DNA of 64,000 bases from an uncultured Oscillibacter sp. Its GTDB lineage: Bacteria > Bacillota > Clostridia > Oscillospirales > Oscillospiraceae. Below are positions 1 to 9,677 of the stretch, in pieces (the stretch's first letter is position 1; each line of letters begins with the position of its first letter). The DNA lies in NCBI GenBank assembly GCA_910583785.1, contig CAJTZK010000006.1, positions 62,001 through 126,000 on the forward strand, given 5' to 3'. The translations under genes and the position numbers were made by a program. A model generated the notes under the pieces. That model was given only the letters and a program-made list of their open reading frames with translations. It searched no databases and was not told the origin of the DNA.

Positions 1-1
1 G

Positions 2-337
2 CAGAAGACGCAGTTCTACTTGCTGCTCATGGGGCCGGATAAGCCCTTCCACACCAAGGACCTCTCCCACCAGATCGGTTCCGCCCGGCTCTCTTTCGCG
101 CCGGAGGAGAGCCTTTGGGAGCTGCTCCGCTGCACTCCTGGCTCCGCCACAGTGCTGGGCCTGATGAACGATACGGAGCACCGCGTCCGGCTGCTGATGG
201 AGCGGGAGGTCTATGAGGCGGAGTATTTGAGCTGCCACCCCTGCATCTGCACCAGCAGCTTGAAGCTGAAGACGGCGGACGTGCTGGGCAAGCTGCTGCC
301 CCGCACGGGGCATGGGGTCACCGTAGTGGACCTGTAA
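2..337 (+). CDS. Prolyl-tRNA editing protein (YbaK/ProX/PrdX type), 3' part only
   Basis: The gene enters from the left edge; 111 C-terminal residues are visible and end in TAA. Segments such as DKPFHTKDLSHQIGSARLSF, VLGLMND and CHPCICTSSLKLKT are typical of the YbaK/aminoacyl-tRNA deacylase fold of the ProXp-ala/PrdX group. These free-standing proteins hydrolyse mischarged Ala-tRNA(Pro) (or Cys-tRNA(Pro)) in the cytoplasm to protect proline decoding. PrdX homologues often sit near proline reductase genes, but none is visible here. The start codon and N-terminus lie outside the window. It is followed at once by a strong bidirectional hairpin, so it ends its transcription unit. The family call is firm; the exact tRNA substrate is inferred. 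Confidence 0.85.
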   Translation, partial: QKTQFYLLLMGPDKPFHTKDLSHQIGSARLSFAPEESLWELLRCTPGSATVLGLMNDTEHRVRLLMEREVYEAEYLSCHPCICTSSLKLKTADVLGKLLPRTGHGVTVVDL

Positions 338-349
338 CGGGTTCGGCAA

Positions 350-384
350 AAATAGCGCATGACCGGACCGGTCATGCGCTATTT
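350..384. terminator. Bidirectional Rho-independent terminator
   Basis: A perfect 17-bp inverted repeat (350-366 and 368-384, core GCGCATGACCGG) lies between two convergent genes. Read on the minus strand it ends in a run of T, and on the plus strand in ATTTGTT. It can therefore stop transcription from both sides. Confidence 0.85.
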
Positions 385-385
385 G

Positions 386-1207
386 TTATACGTGTTCAAA
401 TTCCACCGTTTCCAGAATCCCGGGAACCGCCTCCTGCATCCGATGGTATTCCTCCGCAATTTCTTCTACCTCATAGTTGAACTGGACGTCGGTGGGGTAG
501 ACTGCCAGAAGCGTCATGCCGTCTTTCTCAAGTACGGCCTCACAGGCCGGAAGGGCGTCCGGCGCTTCAAAGTCATAGGGGCTCTCCACAACCGACAAGG
601 AAAACAGCCAGCCGCCTTCCTCCTGCACGGAGACTTTCTGTGAAAAGTCCAGCCACCCATACCCGCGGTTTTCAACCACGCACAGCTCCTTCCACTCCTG
701 CGGGAGCGTCATCCGTATGCGCCAGCCGTCCAGAATTTCCTCTACAAGAATCCTGCCCTGCGCCGCAGAAGCGGGTTCCGCTCCAGCCGCCGGGTCCATT
801 CCAGGCTGATCCCTGCCTGTGGAGAACCGTGAGCCAGTCTCTTCCACCGGGACGTTCTCCGGCGGCTCCTCGTCTTTGAAAAAGCGGGCCCAGGGGCCGA
901 TGTCTTTGAGCTTCCCCACCTGTTCCCTGAGCTTGCCGCTTTGTTCCTTGAGGGCCTCCAGGGGCGCCTCCCAGGGGGGACGCAGGGGTTCCATCTCCAC
1001 GGACTTGGGCGCGGGTGTCAGCAACAGGCCCCCCGCCACCAGGGCGACGGAGGCCAAAACGCACAAGAGCCCCGGCAGCACGGAGTCGAAATTGGCCACC
1101 CGGATGATGAGCCAGATCACAGACGCCAGAAGAAGCGCCAGGCCGAAGAGCCCTATGTACCCGAACAGCCCGGCCAGGACGCCGAGCTTGACAAGCAGCG
1201 CCTCCAT
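386..1207 (-). CDS. Two-helix membrane protein with extracytoplasmic/soluble C-terminal domain, unknown function
   Basis: A protein of 273 residues. I chose ATG 1207 because it follows GGGAGGG at good spacing; a longer open frame upstream has no ribosome binding site and precedes the promoter. Residues about 5-30 and 38-62 are strongly hydrophobic membrane segments. A short amphipathic stretch (about 75-105, rich in K, E, L), a proline/glycine/alanine-rich linker and a C-terminal domain of about 115 residues follow. The C-terminal domain starts near ILVEEILDGWRIRMTLP and looks like a compact alpha/beta fold. I do not recognise the family. It is monocistronic, with its own promoter (1290-1318), and converges on the prolyl-tRNA editing gene. 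Confidence 0.75.
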   Translation of the reverse strand: MEALLVKLGVLAGLFGYIGLFGLALLLASVIWLIIRVANFDSVLPGLLCVLASVALVAGGLLLTPAPKSVEMEPLRPPWEAPLEALKEQSGKLREQVGKLKDIGPWARFFKDEEPPENVPVEETGSRFSTGRDQPGMDPAAGAEPASAAQGRILVEEILDGWRIRMTLPQEWKELCVVENRGYGWLDFSQKVSVQEEGGWLFSLSVVESPYDFEAPDALPACEAVLEKDGMTLLAVYPTDVQFNYEVEEIAEEYHRMQEAVPGILETVEFEHV

Positions 1208-1289
1208 ACGCAATCCCTCCCATATCCTCCGCAAACCCCGCGCGGGGCGAACGCCGCTGCGGGCTTTCCGATCTTCCTCTCTTGCAAAT

Positions 1290-1318
1290 ATGATATCGTC
1301 CTTTCCCCGGAATGTCAA
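1290..1318 (-). promoter_or_regulatory. Sigma-A promoter of the two-helix membrane protein gene
   Basis: Minus-strand TTGACA (1313-1318) and TATCAT (1290-1295) are separated by 17 bp. The predicted start is near 1283, about 75 nt before ATG 1207. Confidence 0.75.
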
Positions 1319-1417
1319 GGTCTTTCCTCCCCTGGCCTGCGGAAATGAAAGGGCGCACCCCCCGGAGAGCTCCGGAAGGCGCGCCTTTGTTTGGTTCACG
1401 CGGTTCTAAGGCTTTGC

Positions 1418-1566
1418 TCAGCCCTCTTTGATCGCCGCCTGGGCAGCGGCCAGTGTTTCACGGTAATCTCCGGTGGTCTTAACACTTTTGCCACGGCACC
1501 AGACTGCCAATTTTAAGTGCGGATTGGATACAGTATTTGCGGCTGCCGGCAGGTTCTTTGATCATT
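1418..1566 (-). other. Short orphan open stretch without start codon (possible gene-tail remnant)
   Basis: Between the membrane protein promoter and the FkbM remnant, one minus-strand frame stays open for about 47 codons and ends with TGA at 1418-1420. It has no start codon or ribosome binding site. The end of the frame (RETLAAAQAAIKEG) resembles the last residues of PpdK encoded 1 kb away (ARLAAAQAAIKG), but the rest does not match it. It may be the tail of a deleted gene or chance; no function can be assigned. Confidence 0.25.
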
Positions 1567-2275
1567 CTATTCCGGCATGACCGCATATAAAACCATTTCG
1601 CAAGGATATTGCTTGCTGTGATGCCGGATATAGAGACGATACTCCGGATTCAAGCTCTTAATATAAAGAGGAATCTCCCACAAGTCCTCATCAACGAAGA
1701 CCTCTTCATCACTGAATTTCATAAAGCCCGGGCCAAAATACTGCTCTGTTTCACCGAGCTCCTCGTCGCTATAATACGCAGGCCCATCAATAACCAGTTC
1801 GGGCGGATATCCCCCCCTCCTCTAAAATGCCGCGCAGCTCATCCCGGGCCGCACTCGATGCAATTACAACATATAGATCCCGACGGGACAGCAGCTCCTC
1901 CGGGGACATAACCGGACAGCCCAGGTAGCCGTTTTTCTGCTTTGCCTCTGTTGAACTGCAAAAACCGGCAAACCCTTCCCTTTTCCGCGCATACAGGAGC
2001 ATTTGCTTTCCGTCGTTTCCCGCCCCATACAGGAGAAATTGATGCCCCTTTGGCACCTTTGCAATCGCCTTATCCATTCCATATTTCGAGATGTACTCAT
2101 GATATCCGCCCGGGCTCCGATGCTGGAAAAACGTATAGAGCATTGCTATCAGATATTTATTTTCTCCGCTGATCTCAAACGCGAGCCGATTCAAATACAG
2201 GTCTTTCGACTCGTCATCCTCCAGCATCTGATAGATCCTTTGGATCGTTTCCATCGCCTGTTTCATACCTGTCAT
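1567..2275 (-). pseudogene. FkbM-family methyltransferase remnant: frameshift plus internal deletion
   Basis: ATG 2275 has GGAAG upstream. The first 163 codons (GYHEYISKYGMDKAIAKVPK, then a Rossmann-like LLYGAGNDGKQMLLYA) resemble the N-terminal domain that precedes FkbM-type SAM methyltransferases. This frame stops at 1787. Skipping one base at a run of seven G (1811-1817, minus strand) restores GGYPPELVIDGPAYYSDEEL and then YFGPGFMKFSDEEVFVDE, which leads into the SAM-binding motif. At about 1690 the sequence jumps directly to a C-terminal FkbM end (DLWEIPLYIKSLNPEYRLYI) and a stop at 1567. The catalytic core is missing, so the product cannot be an active methyltransferase. The N- and C-terminal matches are from my memory of the family; the frame change and junction are read from the sequence. 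Confidence 0.75.
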
Positions 2276-2334
2276 GCCGATACTTCCAAATTTTTTATAG
2301 TGAATCAGCGAGGTATTCTGTCCTTTTAAAAGGA

Positions 2335-2362
2335 CAGAAACGGGGGATATCCCCCGTTTCTG
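2335..2362 (-). terminator. Probable terminator downstream of ppdK
   Basis: A perfect 12-bp inverted repeat (CAGAAACGGGGG, loop ATAT) lies 80 bp beyond the ppdK stop codon. On the minus strand it is followed by TCCTTTT and a second small palindrome (2320-2335). Confidence 0.6.
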
Positions 2363-2442
2363 CTTTCCGATCGTTTTTTGATTGGGACGAATACTTTTTT
2401 GAATTATACTATCCGTCCGTCTCGACTTTTGTCAATCACGCA

Positions 2443-5067
<2,625 letters not shown>

Positions 5068-5123
5068 TTTCATTCCTCCGTTATTTTTAGCGTTCGCTGG
5101 GCGGCGGTGTCCGCCGTCCGCTT

Positions 5124-5137
5124 GGCAAACGTTTGCC
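5124..5137. promoter_or_regulatory. LacI/GalR-type operator in the ppdK leader
   Basis: The 14-bp perfect palindrome GGCAAACGTTTGCC has the central CG and flanking A/T symmetry of LacI-family (CcpA/PurR-like) operators. It lies about 15 bp downstream of the ppdK -10 box, over the early transcribed region, where a bound repressor would block transcription. Confidence 0.6.
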
Positions 5138-5151
5138 TTAATGCGTTACCT

Positions 5152-5180
5152 ATTATAATCGTTCATTTTCTGGAAAGCAA
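5152..5180 (-). promoter_or_regulatory. Sigma-A promoter of ppdK
   Basis: Minus-strand TTGCTT (5175-5180) and TATAAT (5152-5157) with a 17-bp spacer. The predicted start is near 5145, giving a leader of about 78 nt that holds the palindrome at 5124-5137. Confidence 0.8.
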
Positions 5181-5269
5181 TACATAAATAGCATAAGAAA
5201 TCGCCAGTCATTTAAAACAAACTGCCCAAAATTAATAAGAAGGGCGGGTCCCGGCGCTTCCGGGCGGGA

Positions 5270-5303
5270 AAAAACCGGGGCCCCCGGTGTATCCGGGGGC
5301 CCC
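5270..5303 (-). terminator. Terminator of the DAACS transporter gene
   Basis: An 11-bp perfect stem GGGGCCCCCGG (5277-5287/5293-5303, loop TGTAT) is followed on the minus strand by GGTTTTTT. It closes the cysteine desulfidase-transporter unit. Confidence 0.8.
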
Positions 5304-5337
5304 GGCGCTGGGCCCGGTTTTTCGCCTGGGAAGGGGA

Positions 5338-6537
5338 TCAGAGGTCCACGGCCTTGATGGCCTGTTCCTTGATGCCGTGCTTTTCGGCGTAACCCGTGAG
5401 AATCAGGGTCAGGGCTCCGTCGCCAGTGACGTTGCAGGCGGTGCCGAAGCTGTCCTGGAGGGCAAAGATGGCCAGCATCAGGGCGGTGCCGTCGCCGTCG
5501 AAGCCCAGGACTCCGGTGATCAGGCCCAGGGAGGCCATGACCGTGCCGCCGGGGACGCCGGGGGCCCCGATGGCGAAGATGCCCAGCAGGAGGATGAAGA
5601 GGATCATGCTGCCCATGCTGGGGAGCTCGCCGTAGAGGACCTTGGAGACGATCATGATGAAGAAGGTCTCCGTCAGGGCGGAGCCGCAGAGGTGGATGTT
5701 GGCGAACAGGGGGATGCCGAACTCCACCATGTCGGACCGGAGGCTCTTGCTCTTCCGGGCGCAGTCCAGGGCCACGGCCAGGGTGGCGGCGGAAGACATG
5801 GTGCCCACGGCGGTGAGGTAGGCGGGGCCGTAGTGCTTCACCACCTCAATGGAGCTGCGTCCGGAGTACACCCCGGCGAAGCCATAGAGCAGGGCCATCC
5901 AGATGTAGTGGCCCGCCATGACGATGACGATGGCCAGCAGGAAGGCGGGGAACTGCTTGGTGATGGTGCCGTCGTAGCTGAGGCCGCAGAAGGTCAGGGC
6001 GATGAAGAAGGGCAGAATGGGGATGACCACCTTCTTCACCACGCTCAGGACGATGTTCTGGAACTCCTGGAGGACCGTGGCGACGGTCTTGGCCTTGGTC
6101 CACACGGCAGCCAGGCCGATCAGGACGGAGAAGACCAGGGCGCTCATAACGGGCATGATCTGGGGAATGTCCAGCTGGAAGGCGACGCCGGGCAGCTCCT
6201 TCAGCCCCTCCATGCTGGAGGCGATGGGCAGGAAGGGCACCAGGACGTAGCCCGCCACCATGGACATCAGGGTTGCCAGGACGGTGCTGGCGTAGGCCAC
6301 GATGATGGCCACCACCAGCATCCGGGTGGCGTTGGAGCCCATCTTCGTGATGGAGGGGGCGATGAAGCCGATGACAATCAGGGGCACGCAGAACATGATA
6401 ACCTGGTTCAGGACGTACTTGAGGGTGACGACGATGGTCATGGCGCTCTCCGGCAGGAACAGGCCGCAGACGATGCCCACCGCAATGCCGATCAGCAGCT
6501 TCAGGGGAAGGCTCATGCCCTTTTTCTCAGTGGCCAT
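5338..6537 (-). CDS. Dicarboxylate/amino acid:cation symporter (DAACS family)
   Basis: A membrane carrier of 399 residues. ATG 6537 follows AGAGGAA; the longer frame upstream lacks a ribosome binding site. It has about eight transmembrane segments plus re-entrant loops. The family signatures are a serine-rich loop (AVGTMSSAATLAVAL), a glycine/proline stretch (GIFAIGAPGVPGGTVMASL) and a substrate/cation site (LQDSFGTACNVTGDGALTLI). DAACS proteins import glutamate, aspartate, serine/threonine or C4-dicarboxylates with Na+ or H+. It lies 114 bp downstream of the cysteine desulfidase-like gene on the same strand and ends in a terminator. I infer that it supplies that enzyme's substrate (cysteine, cystine or serine); specificity cannot be read from the sequence. 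Confidence 0.9.
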   Translation of the reverse strand: MATEKKGMSLPLKLLIGIAVGIVCGLFLPESAMTIVVTLKYVLNQVIMFCVPLIVIGFIAPSITKMGSNATRMLVVAIIVAYASTVLATLMSMVAGYVLVPFLPIASSMEGLKELPGVAFQLDIPQIMPVMSALVFSVLIGLAAVWTKAKTVATVLQEFQNIVLSVVKKVVIPILPFFIALTFCGLSYDGTITKQFPAFLLAIVIVMAGHYIWMALLYGFAGVYSGRSSIEVVKHYGPAYLTAVGTMSSAATLAVALDCARKSKSLRSDMVEFGIPLFANIHLCGSALTETFFIMIVSKVLYGELPSMGSMILFILLLGIFAIGAPGVPGGTVMASLGLITGVLGFDGDGTALMLAIFALQDSFGTACNVTGDGALTLILTGYAEKHGIKEQAIKAVDL

Positions 6538-6651
6538 AAAAGATTCCTCTCTTTCTGTGTTGACACACATGTTCATTCCGCTCCGCGGTCGGGGTTCTGA
6601 TTCCAGCATACGCGGGTTGGAGCCCGCCCATGCGCACACCGGTTGGAAGCG

Positions 6652-7947
6652 TTACGCCTTGGGAGGCTGTCCGGTCATGATGCGGATGATCTCCCGGTCC
6701 GTCTCCCGCATGCCCAGGCGGCCCAGGCGGCCGATGTTGGCGATGGTGTTTTCCACGCCCTTGGACACGATGCCCTCCCCGCCCCGGAACTGCTGCTCGC
6801 TGCGGTACATGTTGTACCCCAGGAGGCCCGCGTCCACAGCGGCGGCGATCTTGGCGGCGCAGGAGGGCTTGGCCCCGTCGCAGATCATGCCGGAGATCGT
6901 CGCCAGGGCGTTGACCAGGGTGTGGGCGATTTCCTCAAAGCCACCGCCGTCCAGCCAGGCGATGGCGGCGCCGGAGGCGCACCCGGCGCTGACGGCGCCG
7001 CAGTAAGCGCTGAGCCGCCCGATGCCCGTCTTCATGTGGATGGTCAGAAGGTCGCTGAGGGTGACGGCCCGGAGGGTCTTCTCCCCGTCCGCCCCCAGGT
7101 GCCTGGCGTACTCGATGACGGGAACCGAGGCGGTGATGCCCTGGTTTCCGCTGCCGGAGACGATGATGACCGGCATCTCGCAGCCGCTCATCCGGGCGTC
7201 GGACCCGGCGGCGGCCATGGCCCGGACGCGGATTTTGATGTCGTCGCCGTAGTGCTCCCGGAGGACCTTGCCGATGTTGGCCCCCCAGGGGTTTTTCATG
7301 CCCTCCTGGGCAATGGCGTAGTTGTAGTCGATCTGCCGCTGGACGATTTCCCGCACGTCCTCCGTGTCCATCGTGTTCACGAAGTCCACGATAGCCTCCA
7401 CGGACAGGCAGCTCCGGTCCGTCAGGCCCCCGGTATTGTCCTGGGACACCACGTTTCCGGCCTCTAGCAGGGTTTCGCCGTTTTTCTCTATCAGGACGAT
7501 GTTGGTGTGGTAGTCCGCGATGCGCAGCCGCACGGAATCCTCTCCGGCGGTAAGGGTGACGATGATGTCAAAGACCACGTCCCCCGGCGCGGGGGCCACC
7601 CGGACCTCGTGGCTGTCCAGATAGGCTTTAATTTCTCCCTTCTGGGCATCCGTCACCTGGGATATGACCTCCAGGATTTTTCCCGCGTCTCCCGCCACCA
7701 CCCCGGCGGCGGCGGACGCCTCGATGCCCTTCAGCCCCCCGGTGTTGGGGACCACCACGCTTTTGACGTTTTTAATGATGTTCCCGCTGGCCTCCACCAA
7801 AATCTTGTCCGGCAGGCGGCCCAGGACCTCCCGGGCCTTGGCCGCGCCGTAAGCGATGGCGATGGGCTCAGTGCAGCCCATGGCGGGCACCAGCTCTTCC
7901 CGCAGGATCTGCACAAAATGGTGATAACGCTGATCGGTTTTGTTCAC
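6652..7947 (-). CDS. cyuA: L-cysteine desulfidase / serine dehydratase alpha-like protein (UPF0597, CyuA/YhaM type)
   Basis: This family degrades L-cysteine to pyruvate, ammonia and sulfide with a [4Fe-4S] cluster, in the cytoplasm. The protein has 431 residues, matching CyuA/YhaM. The start is GTG 7947, with GGAAGGAGG six bases upstream; the frame runs on to 8094 but without a ribosome binding site. Conserved parts include VPAMGCTEPIAIAYGAAKA near the N-terminus, SGSGNQGITASVPV, AYCGAVSAGCASG and MICDGAKPSCAAK. The scattered cysteines are the probable cluster ligands. It is first in an operon with the DAACS transporter and has a promoter at 8107-8135 and a leader of about 150 nt with no recognised riboswitch. 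Serine or threonine dehydration remains possible; the family call is firm. Confidence 0.88.
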   Translation of the reverse strand: MNKTDQRYHHFVQILREELVPAMGCTEPIAIAYGAAKAREVLGRLPDKILVEASGNIIKNVKSVVVPNTGGLKGIEASAAAGVVAGDAGKILEVISQVTDAQKGEIKAYLDSHEVRVAPAPGDVVFDIIVTLTAGEDSVRLRIADYHTNIVLIEKNGETLLEAGNVVSQDNTGGLTDRSCLSVEAIVDFVNTMDTEDVREIVQRQIDYNYAIAQEGMKNPWGANIGKVLREHYGDDIKIRVRAMAAAGSDARMSGCEMPVIIVSGSGNQGITASVPVIEYARHLGADGEKTLRAVTLSDLLTIHMKTGIGRLSAYCGAVSAGCASGAAIAWLDGGGFEEIAHTLVNALATISGMICDGAKPSCAAKIAAAVDAGLLGYNMYRSEQQFRGGEGIVSKGVENTIANIGRLGRLGMRETDREIIRIMTGQPPKA

Positions 7948-8106
7948 GTTCTTCCTCCTTCCGTTCTGCTTCCTTTCCATATGGGGCCTCCGCCTCCGGA
8001 GGCTTTGGAAACCCCGCCGCTTTTGCCCAGCGGCCCGGCCCTGCCGGAAAAAAGCCGCCCATCCCAGGGGGATGTTTTGACATTTTTCTGACAATGGACC
8101 AGAATG

Positions 8107-8135
8107 ACCATAACATTTTTTGGAAGCCTTGTCAA
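8107..8135 (-). promoter_or_regulatory. Promoter of the cysteine desulfidase-transporter operon
   Basis: Minus-strand TTGACA (8130-8135) and TATGGT (8107-8112) with 17-bp spacing. The leader to GTG 7947 is about 150 nt and holds a small GC hairpin around 7985-8010. Confidence 0.65.
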
Positions 8136-8184
8136 GATATATCCGCCGCCAGCGCCCCTCCCGGCAGGGGGCTCCAAAGTCCTG

Positions 8185-8213
8185 TTGACATTTCTCCCTG
8201 CATGTCCCATAAT
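8185..8213 (+). promoter_or_regulatory. Promoter of coaW within an inverted repeat
   Basis: TTGACA (8185-8190), a 17-bp spacer and CATAAT (8208-8213). An 8-bp inverted repeat, TCTCCCTG (8193-8200) and CAGGGAGA (8216-8223), brackets the -10 box, as an operator would. Confidence 0.75.
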
Positions 8214-8243
8214 GACAGGGAGATCAACACGGGAGGGCGCGCT

Positions 8244-9083
8244 ATGAAGACCATTCTCGGCATTGACATTGGCGGAACCACCACGAAAATCGTGGGCCTG
8301 GACCATACCGGAAACCTCCTCTCCACCCTCCGGGTCCAGGCGGAGGATCCCGTTACCAGCCTCTACGGAGCTTTTGGCAGCTACCTCTCCGGGAACCGCC
8401 TCACCCTGGCGGACGTGGAACGGGTGGTCCTCACGGGCGTGGGGGCCTCCTACGTGGAGGGGGACATCTATGGCCTGCCCACCTGCGTGGTGGACGAGTT
8501 CTCCGCCAGCGGCACGGGAGCCCTGGCCATGTCGGGCCAGGAGCGGGCCGTGGTGGCCACCATGGGCACTGGGACCGCCTTTCTCTGGGCGGAGCGGGGC
8601 AAGGGCGTCCGGCACCTCTGCGGCAGCGGCATCGGCGGCGGCACCCTGGGGGGCCTGTGCCGGAAGCTGGTGGACATGGAGCGCTTCGGCCAGATCAAGA
8701 AGCTGGCGGAACAGGGGGACCTGGGCAAGGTGGACCTGACCATCCGGGACATCACGCCGGACCCTGCCGCCACCCTGGACCCCACCCTCACCGCCGCCAA
8801 CTTCGGCAACCTCGCGGAGGACGCGGCCCCCGCCGACCTGGCCGCCGGGGCGGTAAACCTGGTGCTCCAGGCCATCGGCACCATGACGGTGCTGGCCTGC
8901 CAGTGCTGCGGCGCGGACACCGTGGTCCTCACGGGCTCCGTCACCACCCTGTCCCAGGCCAGGCCCAACTTTGAAAACTTCCAGCGGCTCTATGGCATCC
9001 GCTACATCATCCCGGAGCGGGCCACCTTCGCCACCGCCATCGGTGCGGGGCTCTACAGCCTGGAGCAGAAGGCGGTGCGGTGA
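8244..9083 (+). CDS. coaW: Type II pantothenate kinase
   Basis: The enzyme phosphorylates pantothenate, the first step of coenzyme A synthesis, in the cytoplasm. The protein has 279 residues; ATG 8244 follows GGGAGGG. It has the ASKHA fold: phosphate-1 motif ILGIDIGGTTTKIVGLD at the N-terminus, VVATMGTGTAF as phosphate-2, a glycine cluster GSGIGGGTLGG, and TVVLTGSVTT as the adenosine segment. These match the eukaryote-like CoaW kinases, which unlike CoaA are usually not inhibited by CoA. It overlaps the next gene by one base (TGATG), so the two are translationally coupled. The last CoA enzyme, CoaE, is also in this window, fused to TsaC at 40940-42601. Confidence 0.92.
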   Translation: MKTILGIDIGGTTTKIVGLDHTGNLLSTLRVQAEDPVTSLYGAFGSYLSGNRLTLADVERVVLTGVGASYVEGDIYGLPTCVVDEFSASGTGALAMSGQERAVVATMGTGTAFLWAERGKGVRHLCGSGIGGGTLGGLCRKLVDMERFGQIKKLAEQGDLGKVDLTIRDITPDPAATLDPTLTAANFGNLAEDAAPADLAAGAVNLVLQAIGTMTVLACQCCGADTVVLTGSVTTLSQARPNFENFQRLYGIRYIIPERATFATAIGAGLYSLEQKAVR

Positions 9084-9475
9084 TGGACCTGGAAGCCCTG
9101 CGCCTTGCCGAGGCGTTCTTCGCCCGGAAACCGGAGGCCCTGCCTTCCGTCCGGGCCTTTCTCTCCGGAGCCCTGGACCGCTGGCCCGGGACGGAGGTCG
9201 TCACCCAGAAATCCCAGGTGGGCCTCCGGGACCCCCGGCCCTACTGCGCCCTCACCGCGCCGGGAAAGCGCGTCAAGGGCAGGGCCACGCCCGGGGCGCT
9301 GCTGTCCCTGTTCCTCCCCCGGCCCCTGGAGGCGGACTGCCTCCTCATGGCCGTGGAGGCCTACCCGGGGCGCTTTACCAACCATTTGATCCTCCCGGCG
9401 GACCCGGAGGATTTTCCAGGGTCCCTCTGGGACTGGACCGCCGAAGCCCGGCGCTTCCGCTGCGGAGGAGAATAA
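9083..9475 (+). CDS. DUF5655-like small protein
   Basis: A protein of 130 residues with ATG 9083 overlapping the coaW stop codon. The pattern VVTQKSQVGLRDPRPYCAL, then VKGR, LSLFLPRPL and AVEAYPGRFTNHLIL, recalls the DUF5655 fold, a small alpha/beta domain of unknown role. It has no signal peptide or membrane segment, so it is presumably cytoplasmic. Tight coupling to coaW implies co-expression but does not define a function. The family assignment is from memory of the pattern and is moderately sure. Confidence 0.65.
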   Translation: MDLEALRLAEAFFARKPEALPSVRAFLSGALDRWPGTEVVTQKSQVGLRDPRPYCALTAPGKRVKGRATPGALLSLFLPRPLEADCLLMAVEAYPGRFTNHLILPADPEDFPGSLWDWTAEARRFRCGGE

Positions 9476-9592
9476 GAGGGCGCGCCCCATTGGGGGGGAT
9501 GGTATGCGGAAGCCGGGCCCCGTCCCGGCCCGCCCCCGTTCCGCCTATCCAAAATAATGCGCAGCCGGGCACTTTCCGGATGAGACAGCCCC

Positions 9593-9621
9593 TTGCAAAA
9601 TCCGGCAAAGCGGGGTAACAT
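9593..9621 (+). promoter_or_regulatory. Probable promoter of the nucleotidyltransferase gene
   Basis: TTGCAA (9593-9598) and TAACAT (9616-9621) with a 17-bp spacer, 57 bp before ATG 9678. The upstream stretch 9476-9590 holds only short GC inverted repeats. Confidence 0.5.
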
Positions 9622-9677
9622 AGGAAACAGGACAATCCCGGGCCTTACCGCCCGGCGGAAAGACAGGAGATTACGGC

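Noticed and set aside
7948..8106. Riboswitch in the cysteine desulfidase leader
   Set aside because: Only a short GC hairpin is seen; no known aptamer consensus could be recognised.
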